A stretch of DNA of 59,439 nt, from NCBI RefSeq assembly GCF_000817815.1, contig NZ_JPRD01000079.1:1-59439 (forward strand), written 5' to 3'. This DNA is from Vibrio owensii CAIM 1854 = LMG 25443 (GTDB taxonomy: Bacteria; Pseudomonadota; Gammaproteobacteria; Enterobacterales; Vibrionaceae). The notes beneath the pieces are model-generated. The model did no database searches, had not been told where the DNA came from, and worked only from the letters and a program-made list of their open reading frames with translations. A program made the position numbers and the translations under genes. Positions 42,786-51,844 of this stretch are shown here, in pieces (position 1 is the stretch's first letter; each line of letters starts with the position of its first letter).

Positions 42786-44633
42786 CTAATTCGCTGAAAG
42801 CTTATAACGGTCGTCGATAACCGTCACTTCAGGGAAAGATTTGCCCGCCTTCATTGCTTTCTCAGTTTCTTCTTTCACTGATTTATCAATCCAGAAGTTC
42901 GCAATGTCCATTGGGTGAAGAATTCGTTCAGTATTTTTTGTCATACCGTTTTTCGGGATCTTAACCCAACGCCAGTGCGCATCACGCGTGTAAGGTACCA
43001 TGTAGCCAGGAACGATCACGTTCGCATCACCCACGTATTTTTGAATCTGACGCGACAAATCGTAACGTTTTTGCTGTTCAAACTCATTGTCATACGCTTC
43101 AATCAGTTTATCTAACTCTGGGCTACTGTAGTTGGTGTGTGCGTTTGTCTGCGGCTTGTTCGCGTTATCTGAGTGGAAGTACTCCCAGTACGCAGGGATC
43201 TCACCAGAACCCATGTTCAAGAACGCCAATTGATGCTTCTTCTCGAGAATGTATTTGAACGCCGAAGAGCCATCAACCAGATTCAGAGTAAACTCCAAGC
43301 CTGCAAGTTTTGCTTGCTCTTTTAGGTAAGCAATACGCGGCGTGTGTGAGTTGTAACCGTAGGTAATTGCAAAGCTTAGACGCTCGCCTTTGTCGTTTAC
43401 ACGGATACCATCAGAGCCCACCTTGGCAAAGCCTGCTTTTTCGAAATGCTTAATCGCTTCTGCAGGATCAAACTTCGGTGGCTTGTTGTTTGGATCATCG
43501 TAATCACCATGACCGAAACCAAGGCCATGTGGTTTACGAGAGTAGTCACCACGCATAATGTTTTCGATCATGCCATCGTAATCTGTCGCGGCCATGATAC
43601 CTTTACGCACTTCTAGACTATCCAACATCGGCATCGCGGTATTCATCCAGAGGCCACCCGCACCTTGAGGTGCTTGGTTAAAGCCCCAGTATTTTTGCAC
43701 ATAGCCTTTCTTGTACACTTCACTGTCTGTTTTATCGTGCCAGAAGTTTGGTAGTACCATCTCGAAGTAATCTAAATTACCCTTCTCAAAGTGCTTCATT
43801 GCGATGTCTTCATCACGAATGACTGTGATGCGTACTTTGTCTACGTTGTAACGGTTTTTGTAATAACGGTTGTTGTAGCCCCACCAATCTTCACCAACGT
43901 GTTTGAATGTCACGCTCTTACCTTTCTTCACTTTATCAATGTAGTAAGGCGCAGCGGTAGGCTCAGATTTAAAGTTGAACTTACGTACGAAGTTGTCTGG
44001 CATACCATCGTTGTTCGCGTCTTTTTCACCCTCGAAGAAGTGCTCTGGACGAGGTTGGAAGCCATTACTTGGCATATTGATCAGAACCATCAACGCATCT
44101 TGGCTCTGTTCCACAGCAAGATTTACTTTGATGGTGTAATCATCAATTTTCTCGACACCTAAGATGCTCGTTTTAAAGAAGTCGTTGTACCATGGATCAA
44201 TGATGTCTTCTGAGGTGTAGTACTTCATCATGAACACGTAGTCGTCCGCCGTGATCTTTTCACCATCCGACCATTTCGCTGTTTCATCTAATTGGAAGTA
44301 AACGGTTTTGTTGTCTTCACCGAATGCCCATGCTTTCGCAAGCTGTGGAATCCATTTACCAGTGTCTGGATGGCGTTGCGCCAGTTTCGGTGTGCCATCC
44401 ATTAGGTACTGACGAAGACCTGAGTTCGCATCAGGGCCAACACTACGAAGCGTTTGAGGGAAACTACGGATAGAGGTGCGGTAAGTACCACCACGGACCG
44501 CTTCTTCTGAAGCAAAAAGCGGTTCGTTGTTGTTCGAAGTCCATTCGATATCTGCAGGTAACTCAGCTGCGTTTAGCTGAAAACTTCCTGCAACCAACAT
44601 TGCCAGTGCCGAAAATGGCAGGGTCTTTATCAT
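42786..44633 (-). CDS. Extracellular solute-binding protein family 5 (YejA-like)
   Basis: This is a periplasmic binding protein of about 615 residues. From the ATG at 44633 a normal signal peptide is seen (MIKTLPFSALAMLVAGSFQL..., cleavage after NAA). The mature part shows SBP_bac_5 features: LAKAWAFGEDNKTVYFQLDE and WSDGEKITADDYVF, then a peptide-binding cleft. The large size and the VRGGTYRTSIRSFPQTL start resemble YejA, which binds oligopeptides including antimicrobial ones. The ORF extends 37 codons upstream, but that would hide the signal peptide. No permease or ATPase genes are adjacent, so it is an orphan subunit. Confidence 0.87.
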   Translation of the reverse strand: MIKTLPFSALAMLVAGSFQLNAAELPADIEWTSNNNEPLFASEEAVRGGTYRTSIRSFPQTLRSVGPDANSGLRQYLMDGTPKLAQRHPDTGKWIPQLAKAWAFGEDNKTVYFQLDETAKWSDGEKITADDYVFMMKYYTSEDIIDPWYNDFFKTSILGVEKIDDYTIKVNLAVEQSQDALMVLINMPSNGFQPRPEHFFEGEKDANNDGMPDNFVRKFNFKSEPTAAPYYIDKVKKGKSVTFKHVGEDWWGYNNRYYKNRYNVDKVRITVIRDEDIAMKHFEKGNLDYFEMVLPNFWHDKTDSEVYKKGYVQKYWGFNQAPQGAGGLWMNTAMPMLDSLEVRKGIMAATDYDGMIENIMRGDYSRKPHGLGFGHGDYDDPNNKPPKFDPAEAIKHFEKAGFAKVGSDGIRVNDKGERLSFAITYGYNSHTPRIAYLKEQAKLAGLEFTLNLVDGSSAFKYILEKKHQLAFLNMGSGEIPAYWEYFHSDNANKPQTNAHTNYSSPELDKLIEAYDNEFEQQKRYDLSRQIQKYVGDANVIVPGYMVPYTRDAHWRWVKIPKNGMTKNTERILHPMDIANFWIDKSVKEETEKAMKAGKSFPEVTVIDDRYKLSAN

Positions 44634-45056
44634 TGTTTTCTTCCTTGTTGTGTTTGCGCAGTACGGCAGGAAGAGCGACAACAAGTGAACCTCAGAATGA
44701 CTGCGCGCGATACACAGCAAAGAAAATAAAGGGAGCGAATACAAAGTGAAGTCCTGTCCACTTCCGTATTAATATCAGAGAGTTTCACTAGGTCATCCTG
44801 ACCTTACAACGCAGTGAATGCATCCACTCCATAGTATTCGTTACACATTTGTAACGCAACCCATCCATAACACATGGTTGCACATTCCGACTATCACAGC
44901 GATTTATGTTAGAGAAGTGTGATCATAACAGTACCATCCGCTAAGCCATTACTGCCCAGCGATATAGTGTCTTTATGTTGAGCATGTTTGTGTTAAAGGA
45001 AATAAAAAAGGCGAAGTGTTTACCACTTCACCTTTCGTTTTAGCCCCAAACTAGTC
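44634..45056. other. Promoter region of the solute-binding protein with two inverted repeats
   Basis: This 423-base gap holds AGGTCA-TCC-TGACCT (44790-44804), CGTTACA-CATT-TGTAACG (44839-44856) and the terminator at 45007-45035. Both repeats are upstream of the solute-binding protein gene and may be regulator sites. No ORF was seen. Confidence 0.45.
45007..45035. terminator. Terminator of pyrF
   Basis: An AAAGG-C-GAAGTG stem pairs with CACTTC-A-CCTTT around the loop TTTAC, with A-rich and T-rich flanks. It lies 22 bases beyond the pyrF stop. Confidence 0.7.
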
Positions 45057-45758
45057 TTACATGTTCGCTAAGCTGTCGTTGATAGATTTAAGCACAACCG
45101 CTGGATCTGTCGCTTGAGTAATTGGACGGCCAATCACTAAGTAATCAGAGCCTGCTTGAATTGCATCGACTGGCGTCATGATACGGCGTTGATCACCTTG
45201 CTCAGAACCTGCTGGGCGAATACCAGGTGTCACTAACTTGAACTCTTTACCTAATTCACTCTTAAGCAAAGAAGACTCTTGCGCTGAACATACCACACCA
45301 TCAAGGCCAGAGTTTTTAGTCAGCGTAGCTAGACGAATCACTTGCTCTTGAGGCGCAACGTCCAAGCCAATACCAGCAAGGTCGCTTTGCTCCATGCTTG
45401 TAAGCACAGTCACACCAATCAGCAGCGGGCGGTCTTTACCGTAAGGTTCAAGAATTTCACGTGATGCCGCCATCATGCGTTCACCACCACTCGCGTGCAC
45501 GTTCACCATCCATACACCCAGTTCAGCCGCAGCGCGAACTGCTTTTGAACACGTATTCGGGATATCGTGAAACTTCAGGTCTAGAAATACAGAGAAACCA
45601 CGTTGATGAAGCTCACGTACGAAATCAGGACCAAATAGCGTAAACATTTCCTTGCCTACTTTTAGGCGACATGACGCAGGATCAATTCTATCTACAAACG
45701 CAAGCGCATCTGCTTGGTTATCATAATCCAGTGCGACAATAACTTTTTGGTCGATCAT
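45057..45758 (-). CDS. pyrF: Orotidine-5'-phosphate decarboxylase PyrF
   Basis: This 233-residue enzyme converts OMP to UMP, the last step of de novo pyrimidine synthesis. The catalytic signature DLKFHDIPNT is present (about 60-70), along with VALDY near the N-terminus and the phosphate-binding VIGRPIT near the C-terminus. Length is normal. It lies downstream of lapAB on the same strand, the arrangement known from other gammaproteobacteria, though a terminator lies between. Confidence 0.97.
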   Translation of the reverse strand: MIDQKVIVALDYDNQADALAFVDRIDPASCRLKVGKEMFTLFGPDFVRELHQRGFSVFLDLKFHDIPNTCSKAVRAAAELGVWMVNVHASGGERMMAASREILEPYGKDRPLLIGVTVLTSMEQSDLAGIGLDVAPQEQVIRLATLTKNSGLDGVVCSAQESSLLKSELGKEFKLVTPGIRPAGSEQGDQRRIMTPVDAIQAGSDYLVIGRPITQATDPAVVLKSINDSLANM

Positions 45759-45803
45759 TTCATCTCCTAACTGTTTTGGTTCTTATTAAATAAAGGTCAA
45801 AAA

Positions 45804-45836
45804 AATGCAGCGGACAGAAACTCTGCCAGCTGCATT
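45804..45836 (-). terminator. Terminator of lapAB
   Basis: On the minus strand, AATGCAGC pairs with GCTGCATT, with an inner GGCAGA/TCTGTCC pairing, and is followed by a T-run. It lies just after the lapB stop. Confidence 0.7.
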
Positions 45837-45840
45837 AAAA

Positions 45841-47016
45841 TTACTCACCGTCCAATCCTCGGATTGGCTTGATCGTCCCCCATCCTTTACATGATGGACA
45901 ATGCCAGTAAAGAGAATGGGTGGAGAAACCACATTTCCTGCATCGGTAATGCGGTTTAACTTTTAACTGTTCACCAACCATCGCTTGTAGCGTCGACAAA
46001 CTGTCTTTCGCACGACCATCTTCTGCTTCAGCAATATGGTAGTCGATAAGGCGGTAGAAGCCTTTCATGGTTGGGTTTTTCAATAATTGCTTGGTCAACA
46101 GCTCTTGTGCTGCACCAACGCTCTCATGATGCGCGACAAGCTGCGCTAGCATCAATTCAGACGATACGCCCGCTTTCTTATCAATACACGCACGCAAGAA
46201 TTCCACCAGCTCGTCTTCTTGGCCTAAGTGGTGATAACACTCTGCAATGGTCGGTAGAACATCACTAATGAAATCTTTATCTTGCTCAAGCACACCCGTC
46301 AGATATTTGATGGTGTGTTTGTAGTCTTCTGACTCTAGATAGATACGACCAAGCGCAATGCTTGCACGCACACATTTTGGATCTTCTGATAGTGCTTTTT
46401 TAAAGTGCTGAATCGCTTTACTGGTATTGCCATCGGCTTGGTCAAGCATGGCCAACTCACACCAAAAATGCGCAATATTGGCGCGAATACGAGTGCGCTT
46501 CTTACCCATCTTAGCCAGTTGATTGGCGTAATGAATGGCTTTTTCCCACTCACGCGTTTGCTGGTAGATGGTGACAAGTTGCTGAAGTGCACTTTCACGG
46601 TGATCGGGTTCTTCCACCAATTGCTCAAAGATTTTCTCAGCACGATCTAAAAAACCGGACGCCATGTAGTCCTTCGCGAGCTGTTGAAGCGCTAAGTTTT
46701 TCTGATCTAGAGTGAGCCCAGAACGGGAGATGAGGTTTTGGTGGATACGAATTGCACGGTCAACTTCACCACGAGAACGGAAAAGATTACCCAACGCTAG
46801 GTGTGTATCTATCGTTTCGTTGTCAACTTGGAGCAATTCAATAAAGTGGTCAACCGCCTTATCTGACTGATCAGATAAGAGCAGGTTAAGACCCGTCACA
46901 TACTGACGGGATATTTGATGAGATTGCTTCTGCTTGTCTTGCTGAGCGCTGCGATGGCCCATGTACCAGCCATAAGCGGCGGCTATCGGCAATAACAAGA
47001 AGAGTAGTTCAAGCAT
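45841..47016 (-). CDS. lapB: Lipopolysaccharide assembly protein B, LapB
   Basis: This 391-residue protein has an N-terminal membrane anchor (LLFLLLPIAAAYGWYMG), about nine tetratricopeptide repeats and a C-terminal rubredoxin-like zinc knuckle (CRKCGFSTHSLYWHCPSCKGWG). LapB (YciM) links LPS synthesis to transport and controls turnover of LpxC by FtsH. It is directly downstream of lapA. Confidence 0.96.
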   Translation of the reverse strand: MLELLFLLLPIAAAYGWYMGHRSAQQDKQKQSHQISRQYVTGLNLLLSDQSDKAVDHFIELLQVDNETIDTHLALGNLFRSRGEVDRAIRIHQNLISRSGLTLDQKNLALQQLAKDYMASGFLDRAEKIFEQLVEEPDHRESALQQLVTIYQQTREWEKAIHYANQLAKMGKKRTRIRANIAHFWCELAMLDQADGNTSKAIQHFKKALSEDPKCVRASIALGRIYLESEDYKHTIKYLTGVLEQDKDFISDVLPTIAECYHHLGQEDELVEFLRACIDKKAGVSSELMLAQLVAHHESVGAAQELLTKQLLKNPTMKGFYRLIDYHIAEAEDGRAKDSLSTLQAMVGEQLKVKPHYRCRKCGFSTHSLYWHCPSCKGWGTIKPIRGLDGE

Positions 47017-47034
47017 TAAAGTTAAGCCTTATCC

Positions 47035-47328
47035 TTATGCCTGTTTTTCTACTGCTGGTTTTGCAGGTTTCTCTGCTTCAGCGGGCTCATACTTTTTAAG
47101 TTTCTTTTTCAGACGACGAACTTGAAGTTGAGTCTTAAATTGGATGCTAGCAAAGATAACCCACGCTAGACCAAAGCCAACCACGAATACCACACCCAAT
47201 AGCGTTGATAGGTGGAACTCGCCTTTCGCCAGAAGATAATTAAAGGTTACGATCTCTTGGTTTTGAGAACCTAAAGCCAGTGCAATTAAAAAGAGAGCTA
47301 AAACAGCAATGATTTTTATAATTTTCAT
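47035..47328 (-). CDS. lapA: Lipopolysaccharide assembly protein A, LapA
   Basis: This 97-residue DUF1049 protein has two transmembrane helices (IIKIIAVLALFLIALALG and LLGVVFVVGFGLAWVIF) with the conserved NQE(I)VTFNY between them, and a basic coiled-coil tail (RRLKKKLKKYE). It forms a complex with LapB in LPS assembly. Spacing to lapB is 18 bases. Confidence 0.94.
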   Translation of the reverse strand: MKIIKIIAVLALFLIALALGSQNQEIVTFNYLLAKGEFHLSTLLGVVFVVGFGLAWVIFASIQFKTQLQVRRLKKKLKKYEPAEAEKPAKPAVEKQA

Positions 47329-47416
47329 GTTACATCACCCTTCGAGGAGTAAGTAGGTAAGATTATGCAGTAAAATGTTTCTTCAGACCATGTATATTAC
47401 CAATAATCTAGTTATA

Positions 47417-47450
47417 AAAAAGCGGCATACACGAGAGTATGCCGCTTTTT
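47417..47450 (-). terminator. Terminator of ihfB
   Basis: AAAAAGCGGCATAC pairs with GTATGCCGCTTTTT around a 6-base loop, symmetrical in both directions. It lies 19 bases after the ihfB stop. Confidence 0.9.
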
Positions 47451-47468
47451 CAAACTAATAAGAGAGCC

Positions 47469-47753
47469 TTAGCTATCGATATTTACGCGCTCACGAAGCT
47501 CTTTACCTGGTTTGAAGTGAGGAACGTATTTACCTTCCAACTCCACTTTATCACCCGTTTTAGGGTTACGACCTACGCGAGGTTCGCGGTAATGAAGAGA
47601 AAAACTACCAAAGCCACGGATCTCGATACGATCACCGCTCTCTAGTGTAGAGGCCATGTGCTCTAAAATATCTTTTACAGCATCTTCTACCTCTTTCGCT
47701 GATAAATGTGTTTGCTCAGCGCAGAGTCTTTCAATCAGTTCAGACTTAGTCAT
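47469..47753 (-). CDS. ihfB: Integration host factor subunit beta
   Basis: This 94-residue DNA-bending protein of the HU/IHF family has the conserved arm GFGSFSLHYREPRVGRNPKTG, including the Pro that intercalates in the minor groove. MTKSELIERLC is the typical IhfB start. It pairs with IhfA. Located downstream of rpsA as in other gammaproteobacteria. Confidence 0.97.
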   Translation of the reverse strand: MTKSELIERLCAEQTHLSAKEVEDAVKDILEHMASTLESGDRIEIRGFGSFSLHYREPRVGRNPKTGDKVELEGKYVPHFKPGKELRERVNIDS

Positions 47754-47923
47754 AGTTGCCCTCTTTGAGTATCTTTATCACTCATTATAGTAAGTAATAC
47801 TAATTCCAACAAACACTTGCTATCAATTCTAGACAAATTTTACACAAAATGCGCAATCAAAAAATGTCTTTTTTTAGCATAGTTTATCAACATTAGTATT
47901 ACTACTCGGAAAGTAGCAAGCAT

Positions 47924-47950
47924 AAAAAAGGAGCCTTGCGGCTCCTTTTT
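47924..47950 (-). terminator. Terminator of rpsA
   Basis: AAAAAGGAGCC pairs with GGCTCCTTTTT around the loop TTGC. It lies 17 bases after the rpsA stop. Confidence 0.9.
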
Positions 47951-47966
47951 AGCTTAAGCGAGTAAA

Positions 47967-49637
47967 TTATTCGCCTTTAGCAGCTTTGAAAGCGTCAGCC
48001 ATTGCATTACCAAAAGCAGCTTCGTCTTGCTTGTTGATAGATGCCATTGCTTCTTGCTCTTCAGCTTCATCTTTAGCTTTGATAGATAGGTTGATTACGC
48101 GGTTCTTACGGTCTACACCTGTGAACTTAGCTTCAACAACATCACCAGCGCTTAGGATTAGAGAAGTATCTTCTACGCGATCGCGTGATACTTCAGAAGC
48201 ACGGATGTAACCTTCAACGCCTTCTGCGATTTCAACTGTAGCGCCTTTAGCGTCAACAGCAGTTACAGTAGCGTTAACTAGAACACCTTTCTTGTTGTCA
48301 GCAACGTAAGCATTGAATGGGTCGTTTTCCATTTGCTTAACGCCTAGAGAAATGCGCTCACGCTCAGCGTCTACTGCTAGAACAACTGCAGAGATCTCGT
48401 CGCCTTTCTTGTACTCACGTACAGCTTCTTCGCCAGCAACATTCCAAGAAATGTCAGATAGGTGAACTAGACCGTCGATGCCGCCTTCTAGACCGATGAA
48501 GATACCGAAGTCAGTGATAGACTTGATCTTACCAGTAACTTTGTCGCCTTTAGCTTGTGCTTCAGCGAATGACTGCCATGGGTTAGCTTTACACTGTTTC
48601 AGACCTAGAGAAATACGACGACGCTCTTCGTCGATCTCAAGAACCATAACCTCAACTTCGTCGCCAACATTAACAACTTTAGATGGGTGGATGTTCTTGT
48701 TAGTCCAATCCATTTCTGAAACGTGTACTAGACCTTCAACGCCTTCTTCGATTTCAACGAAGCAGCCGTAGTCAGTTAGGTTAGTTACGCGACCAGTTAG
48801 TTTGTGACCTTCTGGGTAACGCTTAGCGATTGCTACCCATGGATCTTCGCCTAGTTGCTTAAGACCTAGTGATACGCGAGTACGCTCACGGTCGAACTTA
48901 AGAACTTTAACTTGGATCTCATCACCAACGTTAACGATTTCAGATGGGTGCTTAACGCGCTTCCAAGCCATATCAGTGATATGTAGAAGACCGTCAACGC
49001 CACCTAGGTCAACGAACGCACCGTAGTCAGTAAGGTTCTTAACGATACCTTTAACTTCAGAACCTTCTTGTAGAGTTTCTAGAAGCTCGTCACGCTCAAC
49101 GCTGTTCTCAGATTCGATAACTGCGCGACGTGAAACAACTACGTTGTTACGTTTTTGGTCAAGTTTGATAACTTTGAACTCTAGCTCTTTGTTTTCTAGG
49201 TGAGCAGTGTCGCGGATTGGACGTACGTCTACTAGAGAGCCAGGAAGGAAAGCACGGATACCGTTTAGTTCAACAGTGAAACCGCCTTTAACTTTACCGT
49301 TGATGATACCAACAACAGTTTCAGCTTCTTCGTAAGCTTTCTCAAGAACGATCCAAGCTTCGTGACGCTTAGCTTTCTCACGAGAAAGTTGAGTTTCACC
49401 GAAACCATCTTCAACAGCGTCTAGAGCTACGTCTACTTCAGCGCCAACTTCAACTTCAAGTTCGCCAGCAGCGTTCTTGAACTGTTCAGCAGGGATAGCA
49501 GATTCAGACTTAAGACCAGCGTCAACAAGAACGAAACCGTTCTCGATAGCTACTACAGTACCTTTAACGATGCTGCCTTGTTGGAATTCTGTTTCGTTTA
49601 GAAACTCTTCAAAGAGTTGAGCAAAAGATTCAGTCAT
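47967..49637 (-). CDS. rpsA: 30S ribosomal protein S1
   Basis: This 556-residue protein has six S1 (OB-fold) RNA-binding repeats. Repeats 3-6 are clearest, each with the pattern G.V..(I/L)TD(Y/F)G.F(V/I)...G(V/I)(E/D)GL(L/V)H.S(E/D). It binds mRNA leaders and brings them to the 30S subunit. Length and domain count are normal. The order cmk-rpsA-ihfB is the standard gammaproteobacterial one. Confidence 0.98.
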   Translation of the reverse strand: MTESFAQLFEEFLNETEFQQGSIVKGTVVAIENGFVLVDAGLKSESAIPAEQFKNAAGELEVEVGAEVDVALDAVEDGFGETQLSREKAKRHEAWIVLEKAYEEAETVVGIINGKVKGGFTVELNGIRAFLPGSLVDVRPIRDTAHLENKELEFKVIKLDQKRNNVVVSRRAVIESENSVERDELLETLQEGSEVKGIVKNLTDYGAFVDLGGVDGLLHITDMAWKRVKHPSEIVNVGDEIQVKVLKFDRERTRVSLGLKQLGEDPWVAIAKRYPEGHKLTGRVTNLTDYGCFVEIEEGVEGLVHVSEMDWTNKNIHPSKVVNVGDEVEVMVLEIDEERRRISLGLKQCKANPWQSFAEAQAKGDKVTGKIKSITDFGIFIGLEGGIDGLVHLSDISWNVAGEEAVREYKKGDEISAVVLAVDAERERISLGVKQMENDPFNAYVADNKKGVLVNATVTAVDAKGATVEIAEGVEGYIRASEVSRDRVEDTSLILSAGDVVEAKFTGVDRKNRVINLSIKAKDEAEEQEAMASINKQDEAAFGNAMADAFKAAKGE

Positions 49638-49747
49638 TTATTTAATCTTCAATAAATTAAACGTCCACGGGTATCCTACCGCATGGGGTTATTAAATTCG
49701 CCAGTCATCATCCTTGCGACCAACGCTCTTAGCCTAGCCGAGCGTAA

Positions 49748-50428
49748 TTACTCAGCTAGCTTCGATTCGATATATTGTAGTGCCTTTTCTACTACTTCGT
49801 CGATAGTCATCGACGTAGAATCTAGCACAAGCGCATCCTCTGCAGGGCGTAGTGGCGCCACTGGGCGGTTACGATCTCGGTCGTCACGCTCTTGGATCTC
49901 GCTCAAAAGGTCAGCAAATCTAACATCTAACCCTTTATCTTGCAACTGTTTAAGGCGTCGATTTGCACGCTCTTCTGCGCTCGCATCAAGGAAAATTTTC
50001 GCTTGTGCATTTTGGAATACAACCGTACCCATGTCACGACCATCAGCAACCAGACCCGGAGCGGTCTCAAATGCGCGCTGACGACGCAACAATGCTTCAC
50101 GAACGCGTGGCAGTGCAGCCACTTTAGACGCTGCCATCCCCGTCTCTTCTTTACGAAGTTCACCAGAGACATCTTCGCCTTCTAGAATCACTTTTACTAG
50201 GTCACCTTCAGCAACAAACTGAACATCTAGGTGAGTAGCCAGTGGAACAAGCGCATCTTCTGACTCAGTGTCTACGCCGTGGTGAATCGCTGCGAGTGCA
50301 AGAACACGGTAAATGGCGCCAGAATCAAGAAGCTGAAAGCCTAACTTCTTCGCTAGCAACATACATAAAGTGCCTTTACCTGCACCACTAGGTCCATCTA
50401 CGGTAACAACCGGAGTTTGAGAGGACAT
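49748..50428 (-). CDS. cmk: Cytidylate kinase
   Basis: This 226-residue NMP kinase phosphorylates CMP and dCMP. P-loop GPSGAGKGTL (about 12-21), the CMP-binding region LLDSGAIYRVLAL and VADGRDMGTVVF, and the LID segment ERDDRDRNRPVAPL are all present. The ATG at 50428 (MSSQTPV) has GGAG 5 bases upstream; a GTG at 50440 is less likely. It lies 110 bases upstream of rpsA. Confidence 0.97.
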   Translation of the reverse strand: MSSQTPVVTVDGPSGAGKGTLCMLLAKKLGFQLLDSGAIYRVLALAAIHHGVDTESEDALVPLATHLDVQFVAEGDLVKVILEGEDVSGELRKEETGMAASKVAALPRVREALLRRQRAFETAPGLVADGRDMGTVVFQNAQAKIFLDASAEERANRRLKQLQDKGLDVRFADLLSEIQERDDRDRNRPVAPLRPAEDALVLDSTSMTIDEVVEKALQYIESKLAE

Positions 50429-50659
50429 GTTTTTCTCCACGTTGATGTGCGAATTTCGGTGCTTCCACCCAAATTCATTTCATTCTTAATTTTACGGTGC
50501 GGGAGTATATACCTAATAGTCTCAGGATACCATTTCTTTGCCCTCTCCCCAGTTCAGAATTTGTCGTTTTCTCTGTTCTGATTCTTTCTCTTTAAAGCGC
50601 AATACCAAATGGCCAATTTTCTCTAAGTTTCATTTTTCCGACCCGATCACATATTAGTA

Positions 50660-50676
50660 ATACAATATTATTGTAT
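50660..50676. promoter_or_regulatory. Palindrome upstream of the alginate lyase gene
   Basis: ATACAAT and ATTGTAT flank ATT, a perfect 17-bp inverted repeat 46 bases before the start codon. It could be an operator for a GntR/FadR-type or similar regulator of alginate genes, or simply part of an AT-rich promoter. Confidence 0.4.
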
Positions 50677-50721
50677 ATTAAATCATCTTATCGACGACCC
50701 TATAAAAATTGAGAACACAAT

Positions 50722-51765
50722 ATGAAGAAATTAGCGCTTACTTTTCTTGCTGCCAGCATTGCCTCTGCGTCTGCTATGGCTGGAACTTCGTCTAATGAAT
50801 TAGCGAACAAATATGAGCTAGATCCGACAAAGGCTCCAGCTCAAAACTTTGATATGACGAATTGGAAAATTACCTTGCCTGAACTGACTAAAGAAGGTGA
50901 ACGCAAAGGTAAAGCATTAGAAATAGCCAAAGATGAGTTAGGCAATACAGAAACCCCTTATGTTCACCCTGAGTGGTTCTATACCAACAAAGAAACAGGC
51001 GCCGTGGTTTTTGTTGCACCAAATGAAGCACCGACCACTCCTAATAGTAAGAACACTCGTAGTGAACTTCGTGCCATGCTGGCAACACACTACGGTGAGC
51101 CAAAAAACAACTTTGTCGTCGCTTCTCATCCGAATTCCGCTGAGTACGGTGCAATTGGTGGCGAGCTAAACGCGACATTGTCTGTTGACCAAGTCAGTAC
51201 AAGTGGTAACTACAAAAAGAATGGTGCATTCGCTGTTGTTATTGGACAAATTCATGGTTCTGACAATGAGCCTTTAAAGATTTCTTACCGCAAACTGCCT
51301 GAGCATGAATACGGCTCTCTTTCATGGAACTACGAGTTAAACCCAACCAAAGAACTTCAAGACGCGAAAGATGAAAATGGTAAGAAGCTTCGCCAAGACA
51401 TCCGCCACAACGTATTCGGACAATACAACTTACGTAAAGGCGACGCAGACCCACAAGACGGCATCAAACTGGGTGAAATCTTCTCATACAGCGTGAATGT
51501 GGAAGGTGACATCATGCACCTGACTTTCACTAAGAACCCAGGTGAGAAAAATGCAGTTACTAAGACATTTGATGTGAATCTAGCAGAAGGCAAATACCAA
51601 GGTCATGAAGTAGACCAAGGCTATGGTAACGATTGGATGTATTACAAAGCCGGTGCTTACAACCAATGTAATACGAAGAAAAGCAGTTCAGACTGTGAAT
51701 GGCGCGGCATGGAAGCGGGTGATTATGCTCAAGCAAGCTTCTATCAGTTAGAACTGAATCAATAA
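50722..51765 (+). CDS. Alginate lyase, polysaccharide lyase family 7
   Basis: This 347-residue secreted enzyme has a signal peptide (cleavage near AMA/GTS) and the three PL7 signatures: RSELR (113-117), QIHG (176-179) and YYKAGAYNQ near the C-terminus. Catalytic residues of the family are the His of QIHG and the Tyr of the last motif, with Arg and Gln assisting. It cleaves alginate by beta-elimination; QIHG (rather than QVHG) has been linked to activity on guluronate-containing polymer. No carbohydrate-binding module is present. It is a single gene, with no other alginate genes in the window. Confidence 0.92.
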   Translation: MKKLALTFLAASIASASAMAGTSSNELANKYELDPTKAPAQNFDMTNWKITLPELTKEGERKGKALEIAKDELGNTETPYVHPEWFYTNKETGAVVFVAPNEAPTTPNSKNTRSELRAMLATHYGEPKNNFVVASHPNSAEYGAIGGELNATLSVDQVSTSGNYKKNGAFAVVIGQIHGSDNEPLKISYRKLPEHEYGSLSWNYELNPTKELQDAKDENGKKLRQDIRHNVFGQYNLRKGDADPQDGIKLGEIFSYSVNVEGDIMHLTFTKNPGEKNAVTKTFDVNLAEGKYQGHEVDQGYGNDWMYYKAGAYNQCNTKKSSSDCEWRGMEAGDYAQASFYQLELNQ

Positions 51766-51800
51766 CGGTTAGAGCTGAACTAATAACCCACCGCTGAAAT

Positions 51801-51829
51801 AAAAAAACCAACTAAACAGTTGGTTTTTT
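51801..51829. terminator. Bidirectional terminator, alginate lyase / sohB
   Basis: AAAAAACCAACT pairs with AGTTGGTTTTTT around the loop AAAC, between two convergent genes. Confidence 0.9.
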
Positions 51830-51844
51830 GTTATTTATTAAACA

